NCBI RefSeq assembly: GCF_001942465.1
Contig: NZ_MKJY01000603.1
Span: 1 to 64,000, forward strand
Reading direction: 5' to 3'
Source of the DNA: Actinomadura sp. CNU-125
GTDB lineage: Bacteria > Actinomycetota > Actinomycetes > Streptosporangiales > Streptosporangiaceae
Length of the DNA: 64,000 nt
Below the pieces are notes generated by a model. The model did no database searches, was not told the DNA's origin, and worked only from the letters and a program-made list of their open reading frames with translations. Below, piece after piece: positions 1-9,620 of the stretch. The stretch's first letter is position 1, and the number at the start of each line of letters is the position of its first letter. The translations under genes and the position numbers were made by a program.

Positions 1-381
1 CGCAGCGCCCGCAGCCGCCTCGCCGCGCGTCAGGTGCGGGTACCGGGCGAGCGCGGGCAGCAGGTGCAGCGGGCCGGGCAGCCGCGACCGCGTCAGCCGC
101 GCCGCGTCCGCGCCGGGCCGCAGCACCGTCACGTCGAACCGGTCCTGGACGTCCACGAGGTGGTCGGCGCCGAGCCGCTGCAGCAGCCCCTGGTAGGCGG
201 TGCAGCAGCGCAGGAACACGTGCTGCCCGTTGTCGACGCTCAGCTCGCCGCGCTCGAACGAGTGCGTGGCGCCGCCGAGCCACGGCCGCGCCTCCAGCAG
301 CGTCACCGGGACGCCCGATTCTCGCAGGGCTATCGCGGCGCTGATCCCGGCCAGCCCGCCGCCGACGATGACCACGCTCAC
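1..381 (-). CDS. hpnE: Hydroxysqualene dehydroxylase HpnE, N-terminal part (runs off the left edge)
   Basis: FAD-dependent amine-oxidase-fold protein of the squalene-associated desaturase family. With HpnC and HpnD it makes squalene from farnesyl diphosphate for hopanoid synthesis. Only the first 127 codons are in the window. They begin MSVVIVGGGLAGISAA, a dinucleotide-binding GxGxxG fold, followed by an E-rich strand (LLEARPWLGG) and a conserved NGQHVFLRCC stretch. The GTG start at 381 overlaps the hpnD stop by 4 bp (GTGA), which implies translational coupling. The order hpnC-hpnD-hpnE matches the classic three-gene squalene pathway. The C-terminus lies outside the window, so intactness cannot be judged. 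Confidence 0.93.
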   Translation of the reverse strand, partial: MSVVIVGGGLAGISAAIALRESGVPVTLLEARPWLGGATHSFERGELSVDNGQHVFLRCCTAYQGLLQRLGADHLVDVQDRFDVTVLRPGADAARLTRSRLPGPLHLLPALARYPHLTRGEAAAGAA

Positions 382-1295
382 CGCTCCACCCCCGTCAGCG
401 CGCGCGCCGCCACGACCGCCTTCTGCCAGGTCGGCAGGGACGCGCGGGTGTTCAGCGCGGCCGCCGGACGGGCCGCGATGCTCTCCAGCAGCCGCCGGTA
501 GATCCCGGCCATCGCGGCGGTGCAGGCGGCGCTGCGGCGGTCCAGCAGCGGCAGCAGCCGCAGCCCCTCCGCGTACCAGGTCCGCGCGCGTTCCGCCTGG
601 AACGCAACGAGCTGGTTCAGCCGCCACGGCGGATCGACGAACATGCCCGAGTCGTCCAGGTCGAGTGTGCAGTCGAACCGCTTGAGGTCCTCGGTCGGGA
701 CGTAGATGCGGCCCGCGAGCCGGTCCTCGCGCAGGTCCCGCAGAATGTTGGTGAGCTGCAGCGCGATGCCGAGCGAGTCGGCGAGCGCCTCCGCCCGCAG
801 CCGCCCCTGCGACCCGAAGATCTCCAGGCTCAGCCGCCCGACCGTCCCCGCGACCTGGCGGCAGTACCGCAGCAGGTCGTCGAACGTCTCGTAGTCGGCG
901 CCGCGCACGTCGCTCTCGCAGCCGTCGATCAGCTCGTCGAACGCCTCCAGCGGGATCGGGTAGCGGGCCGCCGCGTCCGCGAGCGCCGTCAGCACCGGCT
1001 GCCCCTCCAGCACCGCCGCGTCCGCCCGGCCCTCCAGCACGTCCCGCACCGACGCGAGCCGGCCCCGCGACCGGTCCAGCAGGTCGAGCCGCACGCACGC
1101 CGGCTCCGGCCCGTCCCCGATGTCGTCGACCCCCCGCGCGAACGCGTAGACGGCGCTCATCGCCCGCCGCTTCGGGACGGGCATCAGCCGGATCCCGTAG
1201 CCGAAGTTGCGGGCTTCCGCACGCACCACCCGCTCGCAGTGCCGATACGCCTCCACCACACGCTCGGACCGCTCGCACGCCTCCGAGACCGTCAT
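378..1295 (-). CDS. hpnD: Presqualene diphosphate synthase HpnD
   Basis: Trans-isoprenyl diphosphate synthase, squalene/phytoene synthase family, 305 aa, which is typical. It condenses two farnesyl diphosphates to presqualene diphosphate. The first Asp-rich Mg-diphosphate motif is DDIGD at residues 57-61. The second is NILRDLREDR at 183-192, followed by the family hallmark GRIYVPTEDL. The ATG start at 1295 overlaps the hpnC stop by 4 bp (ATGA), and the end overlaps hpnE. The three genes are therefore one tightly coupled operon. It is distinguished from phytoene synthase by its position between hpnC and hpnE. Confidence 0.93.
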   Translation of the reverse strand: MTVSEACERSERVVEAYRHCERVVRAEARNFGYGIRLMPVPKRRAMSAVYAFARGVDDIGDGPEPACVRLDLLDRSRGRLASVRDVLEGRADAAVLEGQPVLTALADAAARYPIPLEAFDELIDGCESDVRGADYETFDDLLRYCRQVAGTVGRLSLEIFGSQGRLRAEALADSLGIALQLTNILRDLREDRLAGRIYVPTEDLKRFDCTLDLDDSGMFVDPPWRLNQLVAFQAERARTWYAEGLRLLPLLDRRSAACTAAMAGIYRRLLESIAARPAAALNTRASLPTWQKAVVAARALTGVER

Positions 1296-2158
1296 CGCTC
1301 ACCCCTCTCCAGTGCGCGTGCCCAACCGGCCAGCAGCGCCGCACGGCCCGGACGCAGCGTGTGCGCCAGCACGTCGTAACGGCCCCGCTCCAGCCCGGCG
1401 AGCGCCGCGCGCCCCCCGGCCGCGTACCCCGCCACGGCGATCCGCGCCCACCCCGGCAGGCCCGCCATCAGCGGCGGCGTCCCCCGGTCCAGCAGGTCGC
1501 GGGCCCGCGCCGCCTCCAGCGCGACGACGCCGCGCAGCCGCGTCGGCGTCCTCGTCCGCCCCAGGTCGTCGTCCGGGCAGCCGAACCGCCGCAGGTCCTC
1601 GGCGGGCAGATACACCCGTCCCCGCCGGAAGTCCTCCCCGACGTCCTGGCAGTGCTCGATCACCTGCAGCGCCGTGCAGACCCGGTCGGACGCCTCCTCC
1701 AGCCCCCGATCCGCCGCGCCGAACACGTGCAGGACGATCCGTCCCACCGGGTCCGCCGAAAGCCTGCAGTAGCCGACCAGCTCGTCCCACGTCTCGTACC
1801 GGTGGACGGTCTGGTCCTGCCGGTTCGCCTGGACGAGCCGCCGGAACGGCTCCTGCGGCACCGACCGCGCGTGGACGGTCCGCGCCAGCCTGCGCAGCTG
1901 CGGCAGCTCCGGCGTCACGCCCGCGTACACGCGGTCGAGGTCGTCGTCCACCAGTTCCAGCAGCTTGCCCCGCTGCGCCTCCGGCGCCTCGTCGCCGATG
2001 TCGTCGACGAGCCGGGCGAACCCGTACACCGCCAGCAGATCGGCCCGGTGCCGCCGGGGCAGCAGCCGCGCCGCCACCGGGAAGTTCTCCCGCGCCGCGA
2101 GCCGCGCCAGCGAAAGATCGTGCTCCGCGACGTCCCAGGGCGAATCAGTGATCACCAC
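1292..2158 (-). CDS. hpnC: Squalene synthase-like protein HpnC (hydroxysqualene synthase)
   Basis: Squalene/phytoene synthase family, 288 aa. It converts presqualene diphosphate to hydroxysqualene, the substrate of HpnE. The Asp motif DDIGD is at residues 52-56. The second motif, QDVGED, is at 171-176, followed by RGRVYLP. The first GTG at 2158 is the furthest upstream start that keeps the conserved N-terminus SPWDVAEHDLSLARLAARENFPVA. No strong ribosome binding site precedes it. This is the first gene of the operon, transcribed away from the DUF2804 gene; the 126-bp gap to that gene must hold the promoters of both. Confidence 0.92.
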   Translation of the reverse strand: MVITDSPWDVAEHDLSLARLAARENFPVAARLLPRRHRADLLAVYGFARLVDDIGDEAPEAQRGKLLELVDDDLDRVYAGVTPELPQLRRLARTVHARSVPQEPFRRLVQANRQDQTVHRYETWDELVGYCRLSADPVGRIVLHVFGAADRGLEEASDRVCTALQVIEHCQDVGEDFRRGRVYLPAEDLRRFGCPDDDLGRTRTPTRLRGVVALEAARARDLLDRGTPPLMAGLPGWARIAVAGYAAGGRAALAGLERGRYDVLAHTLRPGRAALLAGWARALERGER

Positions 2159-2284
2159 AATGACATGAGCGCGTGCGGCACCCGAAAAACTCTGATCAAG
2201 GTATGGAGTTGTTGAATCGACCGTTCACGGGGCCTTCGCCGGACCGCTCGCGCGGTTCCGCGGGGCCGCCGATAACCTCGGGGG

Positions 2285-3269
2285 ATGCGTGAGCGAGAGA
2301 TCGTCGAGCCGGTCGAGCTGTGCCTGCCCGACGGCACCCTGAACCCCGCGGCCGTCGGCTGGACGCGCCGTCCCCTGCACCGCGCGAACCTGCGCGGATG
2401 GGGCCGCGCCAAGCGGTGGGAGTACTGGGGGATCGTCACGCCGCGGCACATCGTCGGGCTCGTCGCGTCCTCGCTCGACTACGCGGGCGTGCACGGCGTG
2501 TACGTCCTCGACCGCGAGACCGGCGAGGAGCTGGCCCGCGACGCGGTCGTCCCGTTCGCGTTCGGCGCGCGGTTCCCCGACCGCAGCGGCGAGGGCACCG
2601 CGCAGACGAGCGGCGGCGGCGTCGCGGTCGGCACCCGCGCGGAACCGGACGGCACCCGCCTGCGGGCGGTCGCGCCCGCGATCGGCGTCGACCTCGACCT
2701 CAAGGTGCCGGTCCCGGACGGGCACGAATCGCTCGGCGTCGTCTCTCCCGTGGTCCGCGAAACGCTTCCAGTACACGGTGAAGGACGTGGGCCGTCCGGT
2801 CCACGGGACGCTGCGGCTCCCGTCCGGCGCCGTCGAGGTGAGCGCCGCCGACTCGTTCGCCGTCCTCGACCATGGGCGCGGCAAGTGGCCCTACCGGATG
2901 ACGTGGAACTGGGCCGCGGCCGCCGCGCCCGGCCTCGCCCTGCAGCTCGGCGGCCAGTGGACCGACGGCACCGGCATGACGGAGAACGCCCTGTTCGTCA
3001 ACGGCCGCCTGCACAAGATCGGCGACGAGCTCGACTGGAGCTACGACCCCGCCGACTGGCTCCGCCCCTGGACGATCACGGGCGAGCGCGTGCGCGCCGA
3101 GTTCCACCCGTTCCACGAGAAGATCTCGAAGACCGAGCTAGGCGTCGTCGGCAGCGAGACCCACCAGTGCTTCGGCACGTTCACCGGACGGGCCCGCACC
3201 GACGACGGCGCCTGGATCGACCTCGGCGGCCTCACCGGCTGGGCCGAGGAGGCCCGCCAGCGCTGGTGA
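2285..3269 (+). pseudogene. DUF2804 family protein, one frameshift
   Basis: DUF2804 proteins (about 330 aa) are common in actinobacteria and have no assigned biochemical role. Residues 1-152 read in the first frame (REREIVEPVELCLPDG to HESLGVV). The second half reads one base later: PWSAKRFQYTVKD, then GRPVHGTL to the end at 3269, including a conserved Trp-rich stretch (WPYRMTWNWA). The break is one extra base at about 2741-2748, in a run of tc/ct repeats. Both halves carry family-conserved sequence, so the gene was intact recently or is intact and miscalled. It converges on the GH2 gene, and a strong hairpin separates them. Confidence 0.8.
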
Positions 3270-3333
3270 CGTTGACCTGCGGCGTGTTGCCCTTAAGAGC
3301 GGCCGAATAAGGGCAACACGCCGCAGGTCAACG
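3270..3333. terminator. Bidirectional hairpin terminator with a perfect 26-bp stem
   Basis: Arms 3270-3295 and 3308-3333 are exact reverse complements around a 12-nt loop. The hairpin starts at the base after the DUF2804 stop and ends 2 bp before the stop of the convergent GH2 gene, so it can serve both transcripts. There is no U-tract, as is usual for actinobacterial terminators. Confidence 0.88.
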
Positions 3334-3335
3334 GA

Positions 3336-5132
3336 CTAACCGAAGTTGAGGCGGCGGTTCACGCCGCGCACGAGCCGCTCCGGGAGCTTGCACACCTTCC
3401 GGTCGTAGGTGAGCAGGCCGTTCAGCTCGTCTTCGACGTCCGACAGCTGCGTGTACACGGTCGCGCTCAGCCCGAGCGGGATCGCCGGGACGATCTGCAG
3501 CGCGTGCAGCCGCGCGAACGCCCCGCCGAACCGGGCCGCGTCGTGGTACCGGCGGTAGCCGAAGTCCTCGTCGTTCCAGGCGTGCCCGTCCAGCCGCAGG
3601 TTGTAGCCGCCGTACTCGGACAGGACCAGCACCCGCCCGTCCCGCCGGCGCGGCACCCGGAAGCGGCGGAAGTACACGTGCAGGCTCCGCAGGTCGCCCG
3701 CTCCCTGGTCGTGCCAGCCGCTCGCGTGGTCGACCGTCCGCGTCGGGTCGAGTTCGGCGACCTCGCGGGCGACGTCCGCCGCGTCGAACTGCCCCCACCC
3801 CTCGTTGAACGGCACCCACACCGCGATGCTGACGACGCTGCGCAGATGCTCGACGGTCTCCCGCATCTCGCGCCGGAACCGTTCGCGCGCCGCCGCGTCC
3901 GCCCGCCCGAACCGGCGGTGGCCGCGCTCGCCGGAGTCGTCCAGCCGGACCGGCAGGAACGCGGGCGCCGAGACGACCTCCGGACGGTACGGGCCGCCGC
4001 CGCTCACGAAGTCCTGCCACACGAGGATCCCGAGCCGGTCGCAGTGGTGGTACCAGCGCAGCGGCTCCACCTTGATGTGCTTGCGCAGCATCGTGAACCC
4101 GAGGCGCTTCATCGTCGCGATGTCGTGCACCAGCGCCGCGTCCGACGGCGCCGTGTACATCCCGTCGGGCCAGTAGCCCTGGTCGAGGACGCCCGCGTGG
4201 AAGTACGGGCGCCCGTTGAGGAGAAGGCGCGGTATCCCGTTCTCGTCTGGGCCGACCCCGAACGAGCGCATGCCGAAGTAGCTCGTCACGGTGTCGTCAC
4301 CCAGTTCGACGGTGACGTCGTAGAGGAACGGGTCTTCGGGCGTCCACGCGTGGACGTCGTCCAGGGGGATGCGTACCGGCGTCCCTGCGGCCGCTTGGGC
4401 CCGCGCCACGGTTCGTCCGTCCGCCTCCACCGTCACCCTGGCGTCGCCGCCCGCGGCGTGCACGGTGACCTCGACGCACGAGTCGTCCAGGTGCGGGACG
4501 AACGTCAGCCGCTCGACGAACAGGTTCGGCACCCGCTCCGCCCACACCGTCTGCCAGATGCCCGACTGGGCGGTGTACCAGATGCCGCCGCGTTCCAGCT
4601 TCTGCTTGCCCCACCCGAGGTCGCCGGTGTCGGACGGGTCGCGCACCTCGACGACGAGCGTGTTCGGCCCGCCGTCGCGCAGCAGGCCGGTGACGTCGAA
4701 CGCGAACGGCAGGTAGCCGCCGTCGTGCGTCCCGGCCTCGGCGCCGTTCACCGTCACCCGGCACCACTGGTCGACGGCGCCGAAGTGCAGCAGCACCCGG
4801 CCGTCCCGCCCGTCCGAGGCGTCCGACCGGTCCGACCGGTCCGACCCGTCCGGGTCGTTCGGCAGGTCGGGGGCGTCGAACTCCCGCCGGTACCAGAGCG
4901 TCTCGCCGGGGAGCAGCCGCCGGTTCACGCCCGACAGCGGCGACTCCGGCGAGAACGGCACGATGATCTCGCCGTCGTACGCCTCCGGCCCGTCGGGCTC
5001 GGCCGGCGCGAACGCGTACCGCCAGCGTCCGTTCAGGTTCAGGTGCCCGCCCCGGACCAGCTGCGGCCGCGGATACTCCGGCAGCACCTCGTCGGGGTCG
5101 AGTTCCTCGCCCCATGGCGTCATCAGCGTCAC
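3336..5132 (-). CDS. Glycoside hydrolase family 2 protein (beta-galactosidase/glucuronidase-like)
   Basis: Retaining GH2 exo-beta-glycosidase, 598 aa, without a signal peptide. The order is N-terminal sugar-binding jelly roll, immunoglobulin-like domain, then a TIM barrel. The acid/base is Glu444 in PFNEGWGQF and the nucleophile is Glu506 in SEYGGYN. The exact substrate cannot be told. The GTG start at 5132 is chosen because GGAGG lies 7 nt upstream and GTGA overlaps the transporter stop; the ATG at 5123 is less well placed. A loop near residues 93-107 is built from five 9-bp DNA repeats (4812-4856) encoding GSDRSDRSD-like residues. The gene is coupled to the upstream MFS gene, which probably imports the oligosaccharide. 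Confidence 0.86.
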   Translation of the reverse strand: MTLMTPWGEELDPDEVLPEYPRPQLVRGGHLNLNGRWRYAFAPAEPDGPEAYDGEIIVPFSPESPLSGVNRRLLPGETLWYRREFDAPDLPNDPDGSDRSDRSDASDGRDGRVLLHFGAVDQWCRVTVNGAEAGTHDGGYLPFAFDVTGLLRDGGPNTLVVEVRDPSDTGDLGWGKQKLERGGIWYTAQSGIWQTVWAERVPNLFVERLTFVPHLDDSCVEVTVHAAGGDARVTVEADGRTVARAQAAAGTPVRIPLDDVHAWTPEDPFLYDVTVELGDDTVTSYFGMRSFGVGPDENGIPRLLLNGRPYFHAGVLDQGYWPDGMYTAPSDAALVHDIATMKRLGFTMLRKHIKVEPLRWYHHCDRLGILVWQDFVSGGGPYRPEVVSAPAFLPVRLDDSGERGHRRFGRADAAARERFRREMRETVEHLRSVVSIAVWVPFNEGWGQFDAADVAREVAELDPTRTVDHASGWHDQGAGDLRSLHVYFRRFRVPRRRDGRVLVLSEYGGYNLRLDGHAWNDEDFGYRRYHDAARFGGAFARLHALQIVPAIPLGLSATVYTQLSDVEDELNGLLTYDRKVCKLPERLVRGVNRRLNFG

Positions 5133-6430
5133 CGCACGGCCTCCATCGTTCGCGCGCCCCGCCGCAGCGCCAGCACCGGCGGGACGATCAGCACCAGCAC
5201 CGCGGCCGCCGCCAGGAAGATCCCCGGCGTCGGGACGTGCTTCGTCACGCCCAGCTCCACGTACCGCTCGTCCGCCCCCTTGATCACCGCCGCGCCGAGG
5301 AACGGCCCGACGATCATCGGGATCAGGATGGCGAACACCATCCGCAACCCTTGCACGTGCCCGGCCCGCCCGGGCGGCGTGCAGTCGCGCACCAGCGCGC
5401 CCAGCGGCGCCAGCACCAGCATGAACCCCGACATCATGACCAGCCCGGTGCCCGTCACCGCCGCCATGCCCGTCGCGAGCGGCATCAGCAGCAGGCCCGC
5501 CGCGTAGACGAGCACCGCCGGGATCAGGAACCGCGCCTTGCCGACCCGGTCGATCAGCCGCCCGCACGCCACGCTCACCGCCGACGCGCCCGTCAGCACC
5601 ACGCCCAGCACCAGGGCGTACCCCTCGATGCGCAGGTACTTCTCCAGGTAGATGATCAGGTACGGCAGGAAGATCTGAGTCGACACGCCCCACACGCACC
5701 ACGCGGACAGCGCCAGGTACAGCCGCGGGTTCTCGCGCACCGCGCGCGGCCGCAGCCCGTGCACGAGCGCCGCCAGGTACGCCCCGTCCTGCCGCCGCGC
5801 CGGACGGTCCCGGACGAACGCCCACGCCGCGGCCCCGGCCGCCGCCGTCAGCAGCCCGATGACGACGAAGAACAGCGACCACCGCCCGTCCCGCGTCATC
5901 CAGTCGAGGCCGCCGAACACCAGCAGCATCGACATCAGCGGCATGATCGCCAGCACCGACTCGACGCGGCCGCGGTTCTCCGCCCGCGTCACGTCCGTCA
6001 CCCACGCCTGGAACGCGGCGTCGTTCGCGCCCGAGCCGAGGAACGACATCACGCAGTCGAGCAGGATCACCACGACGACGGTGGCGACCACCGCGTCCGC
6101 GAACGGCGCCACCGCCGCGACCGCGTCCACGCTGACCAGCCCGAACGCCGCCGTCGACAGCCCCCACGCCAGGTAACCGGCGACGATGAACGCGCGGCGG
6201 CGGCCCAGCCGGTCCGACAGCGCACCGATCGTCAGCGTCGCGAGCGTGGCCGCCGCCGCGCTCGCCGCGACCATTCCCGCGATCACGTCCGGATCGCCGC
6301 TGACCGTCTCGTACACGAACACGTTCAGGTACATGTTCTCGACGGTCCAGGCGACCTGCCCGACGAGGCCGAGCACCGCCAGCATCGTCCAGACCCGCCC
6401 GCCGAGCCGAACGTCGTTCTCCCGCGTCAC
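5129..6430 (-). CDS. MFS transporter, probably for the GH2 substrate
   Basis: Major facilitator, 433 aa, with about 12 hydrophobic segments. The cytoplasmic loop 2-3 motif GALSDRLGRRRAF is at about residues 64-76. The central loop (RDRPARRQDGAYLAAL) separates the two six-helix halves. The GTG start at 6430 (VTREND) comes just before the first helix; the long upstream open frame is the antisense of other coding sequence. The gene overlaps the GH2 gene by 4 bp, so the pair probably imports and cleaves one glycoside. The substrate is inferred from context only. Confidence 0.82.
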   Translation of the reverse strand: MTRENDVRLGGRVWTMLAVLGLVGQVAWTVENMYLNVFVYETVSGDPDVIAGMVAASAAAATLATLTIGALSDRLGRRRAFIVAGYLAWGLSTAAFGLVSVDAVAAVAPFADAVVATVVVVILLDCVMSFLGSGANDAAFQAWVTDVTRAENRGRVESVLAIMPLMSMLLVFGGLDWMTRDGRWSLFFVVIGLLTAAAGAAAWAFVRDRPARRQDGAYLAALVHGLRPRAVRENPRLYLALSAWCVWGVSTQIFLPYLIIYLEKYLRIEGYALVLGVVLTGASAVSVACGRLIDRVGKARFLIPAVLVYAAGLLLMPLATGMAAVTGTGLVMMSGFMLVLAPLGALVRDCTPPGRAGHVQGLRMVFAILIPMIVGPFLGAAVIKGADERYVELGVTKHVPTPGIFLAAAAVLVLIVPPVLALRRGARTMEAVR

Positions 6431-6464
6431 GGGCGGAACAGTACAGCGTTCGCTTACCGGATGT

Positions 6465-7373
6465 TCAGGACAGTCCCGGCAGCAGCAGGCGTGCGACGTC
6501 CAGCGCCCGGCCGCCCGGCTCCCCGCCCTGCGCCTCCCACACCTCCGACAGGACGCACGACGCGAACCCCCACGCGACGGCCCGGTCCACCGGCATCCCG
6601 AGCCCGTCCGCGAGCCGCTCGATCCGCGCGGGCACGAGGTCGCGCAGCCGCTCGTCCCGCACACCGGGATCCGGGTTGTAGAGCACGGGCCCGATCTCGT
6701 AGCCGCGGTCGCCCACGACGCCGTGCGGGTCGATCGCCAGCCACGGCTCCCGGCCGCCCCGCAGGACGTTGTCGTGGTGCAGGTCCCCGTGCAGGACGAA
6801 CCGTTCGGCCGAGTCCGCGCACAGTTCGCCGAACAGCCGCGCGGCCCGTTCGACGAGGTGCCGCGGCAGCGGACCGTCCCCCGGGAACCGGTCCAGATGC
6901 TCGGCGAACGCCGCCCCCTCCGCCTCGACCGCCGGGAGCCCGCAGTCCGGCGGCGCGGGCCGGTGCAGGCGCCCCATGACCTCGACCAGCGCGCCCGTGG
7001 CATCGCCGTCGCGGTCCGGCACGAGGCCGCGCAGCATCGTTCCCGGTTCCGCCCGCTCCAGCAGCAGCGCGCCGCGCTCGGCGTCGCAGGCGAGCAGCCG
7101 CACCGCGCCGCGTCCGTCGAAGACGTCGAGCGCGGCGGCCTCGTGCGCGAGATGCCCCGGTTCGGTCGGCCCGAGCTTCAGCACCGCCGCCGTCCCGTCC
7201 TCCCGCCGGACGGCCGCGACCCAGTGGAAGCTCAGGTCGAACGTCTCCCCGACGTCCAGGCTCCAGTCGCGTGCGACCTCCTTCACCAGCCGGGGCAGGT
7301 CGTCCAGCCACCGCCGTCCGACAGCGCCCCACGTGTTCGCGGCGTTGCGCGCGAGTTCGTCCACGATCTCCAC
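6465..7373 (-). CDS. Aminoglycoside/hydroxyurea resistance kinase family protein (APH(6)-like)
   Basis: Small-molecule kinase of the streptomycin-6-phosphotransferase/hydroxyurea kinase family, about 302 aa. The kinase-like fold shows the ATP-binding Lys (AAVLKLGPTE, about residue 66), GALLLERAEPG in the hinge, the catalytic HGDLHHDNVL and the metal-binding WLAIDPHGVVGD. Enzymes of this family can phosphorylate streptomycin or hydroxyurea, but many chromosomal members have no known resistance role and no antibiotic cluster is nearby. The start is ambiguous: GTG 7373 or GTG 7364, neither with ideal spacing. It is a single gene 34 bp downstream of the MFS start region. Confidence 0.82.
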   Translation of the reverse strand: MEIVDELARNAANTWGAVGRRWLDDLPRLVKEVARDWSLDVGETFDLSFHWVAAVRREDGTAAVLKLGPTEPGHLAHEAAALDVFDGRGAVRLLACDAERGALLLERAEPGTMLRGLVPDRDGDATGALVEVMGRLHRPAPPDCGLPAVEAEGAAFAEHLDRFPGDGPLPRHLVERAARLFGELCADSAERFVLHGDLHHDNVLRGGREPWLAIDPHGVVGDRGYEIGPVLYNPDPGVRDERLRDLVPARIERLADGLGMPVDRAVAWGFASCVLSEVWEAQGGEPGGRALDVARLLLPGLS

Positions 7374-7383
7374 CCTGCCAGTA

Positions 7384-9620
7384 CTACGAGCGGAGGTACT
7401 CGCGGATGTCGAAGAAGCCGTCGTGCGTGATGCGGGGCGCCTGCCAGCGGAACCCGACGGTGCAGCCGGCGTCGTCCACGCGCTTGAGAAGGACCGTGAC
7501 GTCCCCGGCGCCGGCCGGGAAGTCTTCGCGGGGCAGGGTTTCCTTACGGGGGGAGGAGCCGCGGGCGCGGAGCACGATGTGCGACACCGTCCGTCCTCCC
7601 GCGATCGCGGTGAACTCGACGACGGTTCCGGGGCAGGCGCGCTCCAGGGCGACGTTCGTCGCCAGCCCGCTGACCGGGAACCGGTCGTCCGGGTCCTCCT
7701 GCGCGAACACCGTCCTGCGCGCGGCCCCCGGCGGCAGCGTCCAGTGCGGGACGGACGTCGTGATCGACGTTCCCGGCGCCGCCAGGTTCTCCTCGGCGGG
7801 GCGGTCCCCGGACCGGTAGACGAGCGCCCCGCGCGTGAGCGGCGCGGTCAGCAGCATGGCCGCGATCAGCACGCCGAGCACCTGCACCCCGACCCTCACC
7901 AAGGTGACGGAACGGAGCGAGGACCGGGCCCGGCCGGGCGGGTCCTCGGGCCACGGGCTCGCGTCGCCGGTCAGCCGGTCGTGGACGAGCGCGTGCCGGA
8001 ACTGGTAGACCGCCCCCACCTGCCGCAGCGCGCCCCGCTCGTGGGCGTCCCGCAGGAACGCGACCAGCCGGAAGGGCAGCCGTCCGATCAGCGCGAACCA
8101 CGACCGGGCCAGCAGGAACGACCCCCAGGGGGTGCTGCCCAGCGCGCCGACGGCGAACATCGACCCGAGCAGCAGCGCGTACCCGATCGTCTTGCCCGTG
8201 GTCGCGTCCAGGCCCAGGCCGAACAGCGTGCCGATGAGCAGCCCCGACGCCACCGCCACCAGCAGCGCCCACACCGCCGAGCCGCCGCGCAGCCGCCGCA
8301 GCAGCGCCATCGGGTCCGTCAGGTCCGAATCGTGGACGTGCCTCGGAGCGGCGCCCGGAATGTGCGACATGACCGCCGCCAGGGCGAACAGGGCCGCCGC
8401 GGCGAGGCCGCGGCCCGCACCGAAGAACGAGCCGAACACCAGGCCGCCCGTCAGCGCGAACGGCAGCGTCAGCAGCAGCGCCGACGGGAGCGTCCAGATC
8501 TGCCCCCACGAGAGGTTCCGGGTGCCGTGCCGCCGCATCCGCCGCGCGAGATGGGCGAGCCACCGCTCGGCCTGCTCCGCCCGGTACGCGGGCCGCTGCG
8601 CGGGGGCGTAGAGGGCCGGCAGGAAGCGGTCGATCAGGTGTCCCTCGATCGCCTCCCGGGACGGGAACCGCTCCGCGTCCAGCAGCTCGGCCGGGTCGGT
8701 CGCCGGGGCCCGGTAGCCGATGCGGAGCAGCTCCACCATCAGCGGGGTGGCCAGCGCGGTCGCGAGCGGCCCGTCCGGATCGCCGGCCAGCCGCCCGAGC
8801 AGCGGGTCCCACCGGGTGTCGCCGTCGAGGGCGGCGGCCCGCAGGTAACGGGCGGCGTCCACGGCGTCGACGGCGCCGATCTCCACGACCGGCGCGCGGC
8901 TCAGCGGGTGCCCGCTCTCCCGGACGGCATCCTCGTACTCGTCGCCGCGGCAGGTGAGGACGACCGGACGGCCGTCCCGCGCCCAGCCGTCGACGGCCGC
9001 GACGGCCGTGGCCCGTGCGCCCGGGGCGAGTTCGTCCAGCCCGTCCAGGACGGGCATCACCTTCTCGGCCTTCAGCAGGTCCCCGGCGGCCGCCGCGTCG
9101 AGGAACCGGTGGTCCTCCGCGAGCCGCCGCGCCATCCAGTCGTGCAGCGAGACGTGCGCGGAGACCACGTCGACAGCGACAGCAGCACGGGGACCGGCTC
9201 GTCCGGATCGTCCGGATCGTCCGGATCCACCAGGTCGAGGAGCAGCCGGATCGCCAGCACCGTCTTGCCCGAGCCCGGCGCGCCCAGCACGACCAGGTGC
9301 CGCACCGGCAGCTCGCGGAACCGCGCGGCCAGTTCCGAGACGTCGCCGCGCAGGTCGTCGCGGGCCGCCCCCGCCGTCTGGACGGGACGGCCCGTGCTCG
9401 CCCAGGCCAGCCGCAGCCGTTCGGGCGCGCGCGGGGTGAGGATCTTGGCCTCGGCCGTCCACCGGTGCCGCACCGCCGCGGCGAGCGCCCGCACCGCCGC
9501 GTCCGTCCGGGCCTGCGGCGCCACGCCCACGTTGACGTCGCCGCCCACGGAACCGACCAGCACCGCGTCCCCGAGGACGGTCGATCCGTCGATGGACTGG
9601 CGCGCCCCGCGCTTCCTCAC
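7384..9620 (-). pseudogene. NACHT-domain STAND NTPase with N-terminal repeat motif and C-terminal membrane helices, one frameshift
   Basis: NLR-like STAND ATPase, 745 aa once one missing base is restored. Residues 10-29 (IDGSTVLGDAVLVGSVGGDV) form a Gly/Val motif shared with the adjacent membrane protein. The NACHT domain follows: Walker A GAPGSGKT with Lys119, a DPDDPDDPDE loop made of 9-bp DNA repeats, and Walker B VLDGLDE near residue 192. The C-terminal half has about six hydrophobic segments around a conserved FLRDAHERGALRQVGAVYQFRHALVHD region, then a soluble tail. The frame breaks near 9159-9163 between STWSP and AHVSLHDWMARRL, which fits one lost base. The GTG start overlaps the upstream stop (GTGA). 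Such NTPases are signalling or defence switches; this role is inferred. Confidence 0.85.

Noticed and set aside
4812-4856. Short tandem repeats considered as CRISPR-like
   Set aside because: Nine-base units with no spacers, inside a coding loop; no cas genes.
3504-5507. Long open frame on the plus strand opposite the GH2 gene
   Set aside because: Antisense shadow of a high-GC gene; no recognisable domain, and low-complexity Arg/Val/Pro content.
6465-7373. Marker of an aminoglycoside biosynthetic cluster
   Set aside because: No biosynthetic genes nearby; chromosomal members of this kinase family are widespread without that role.
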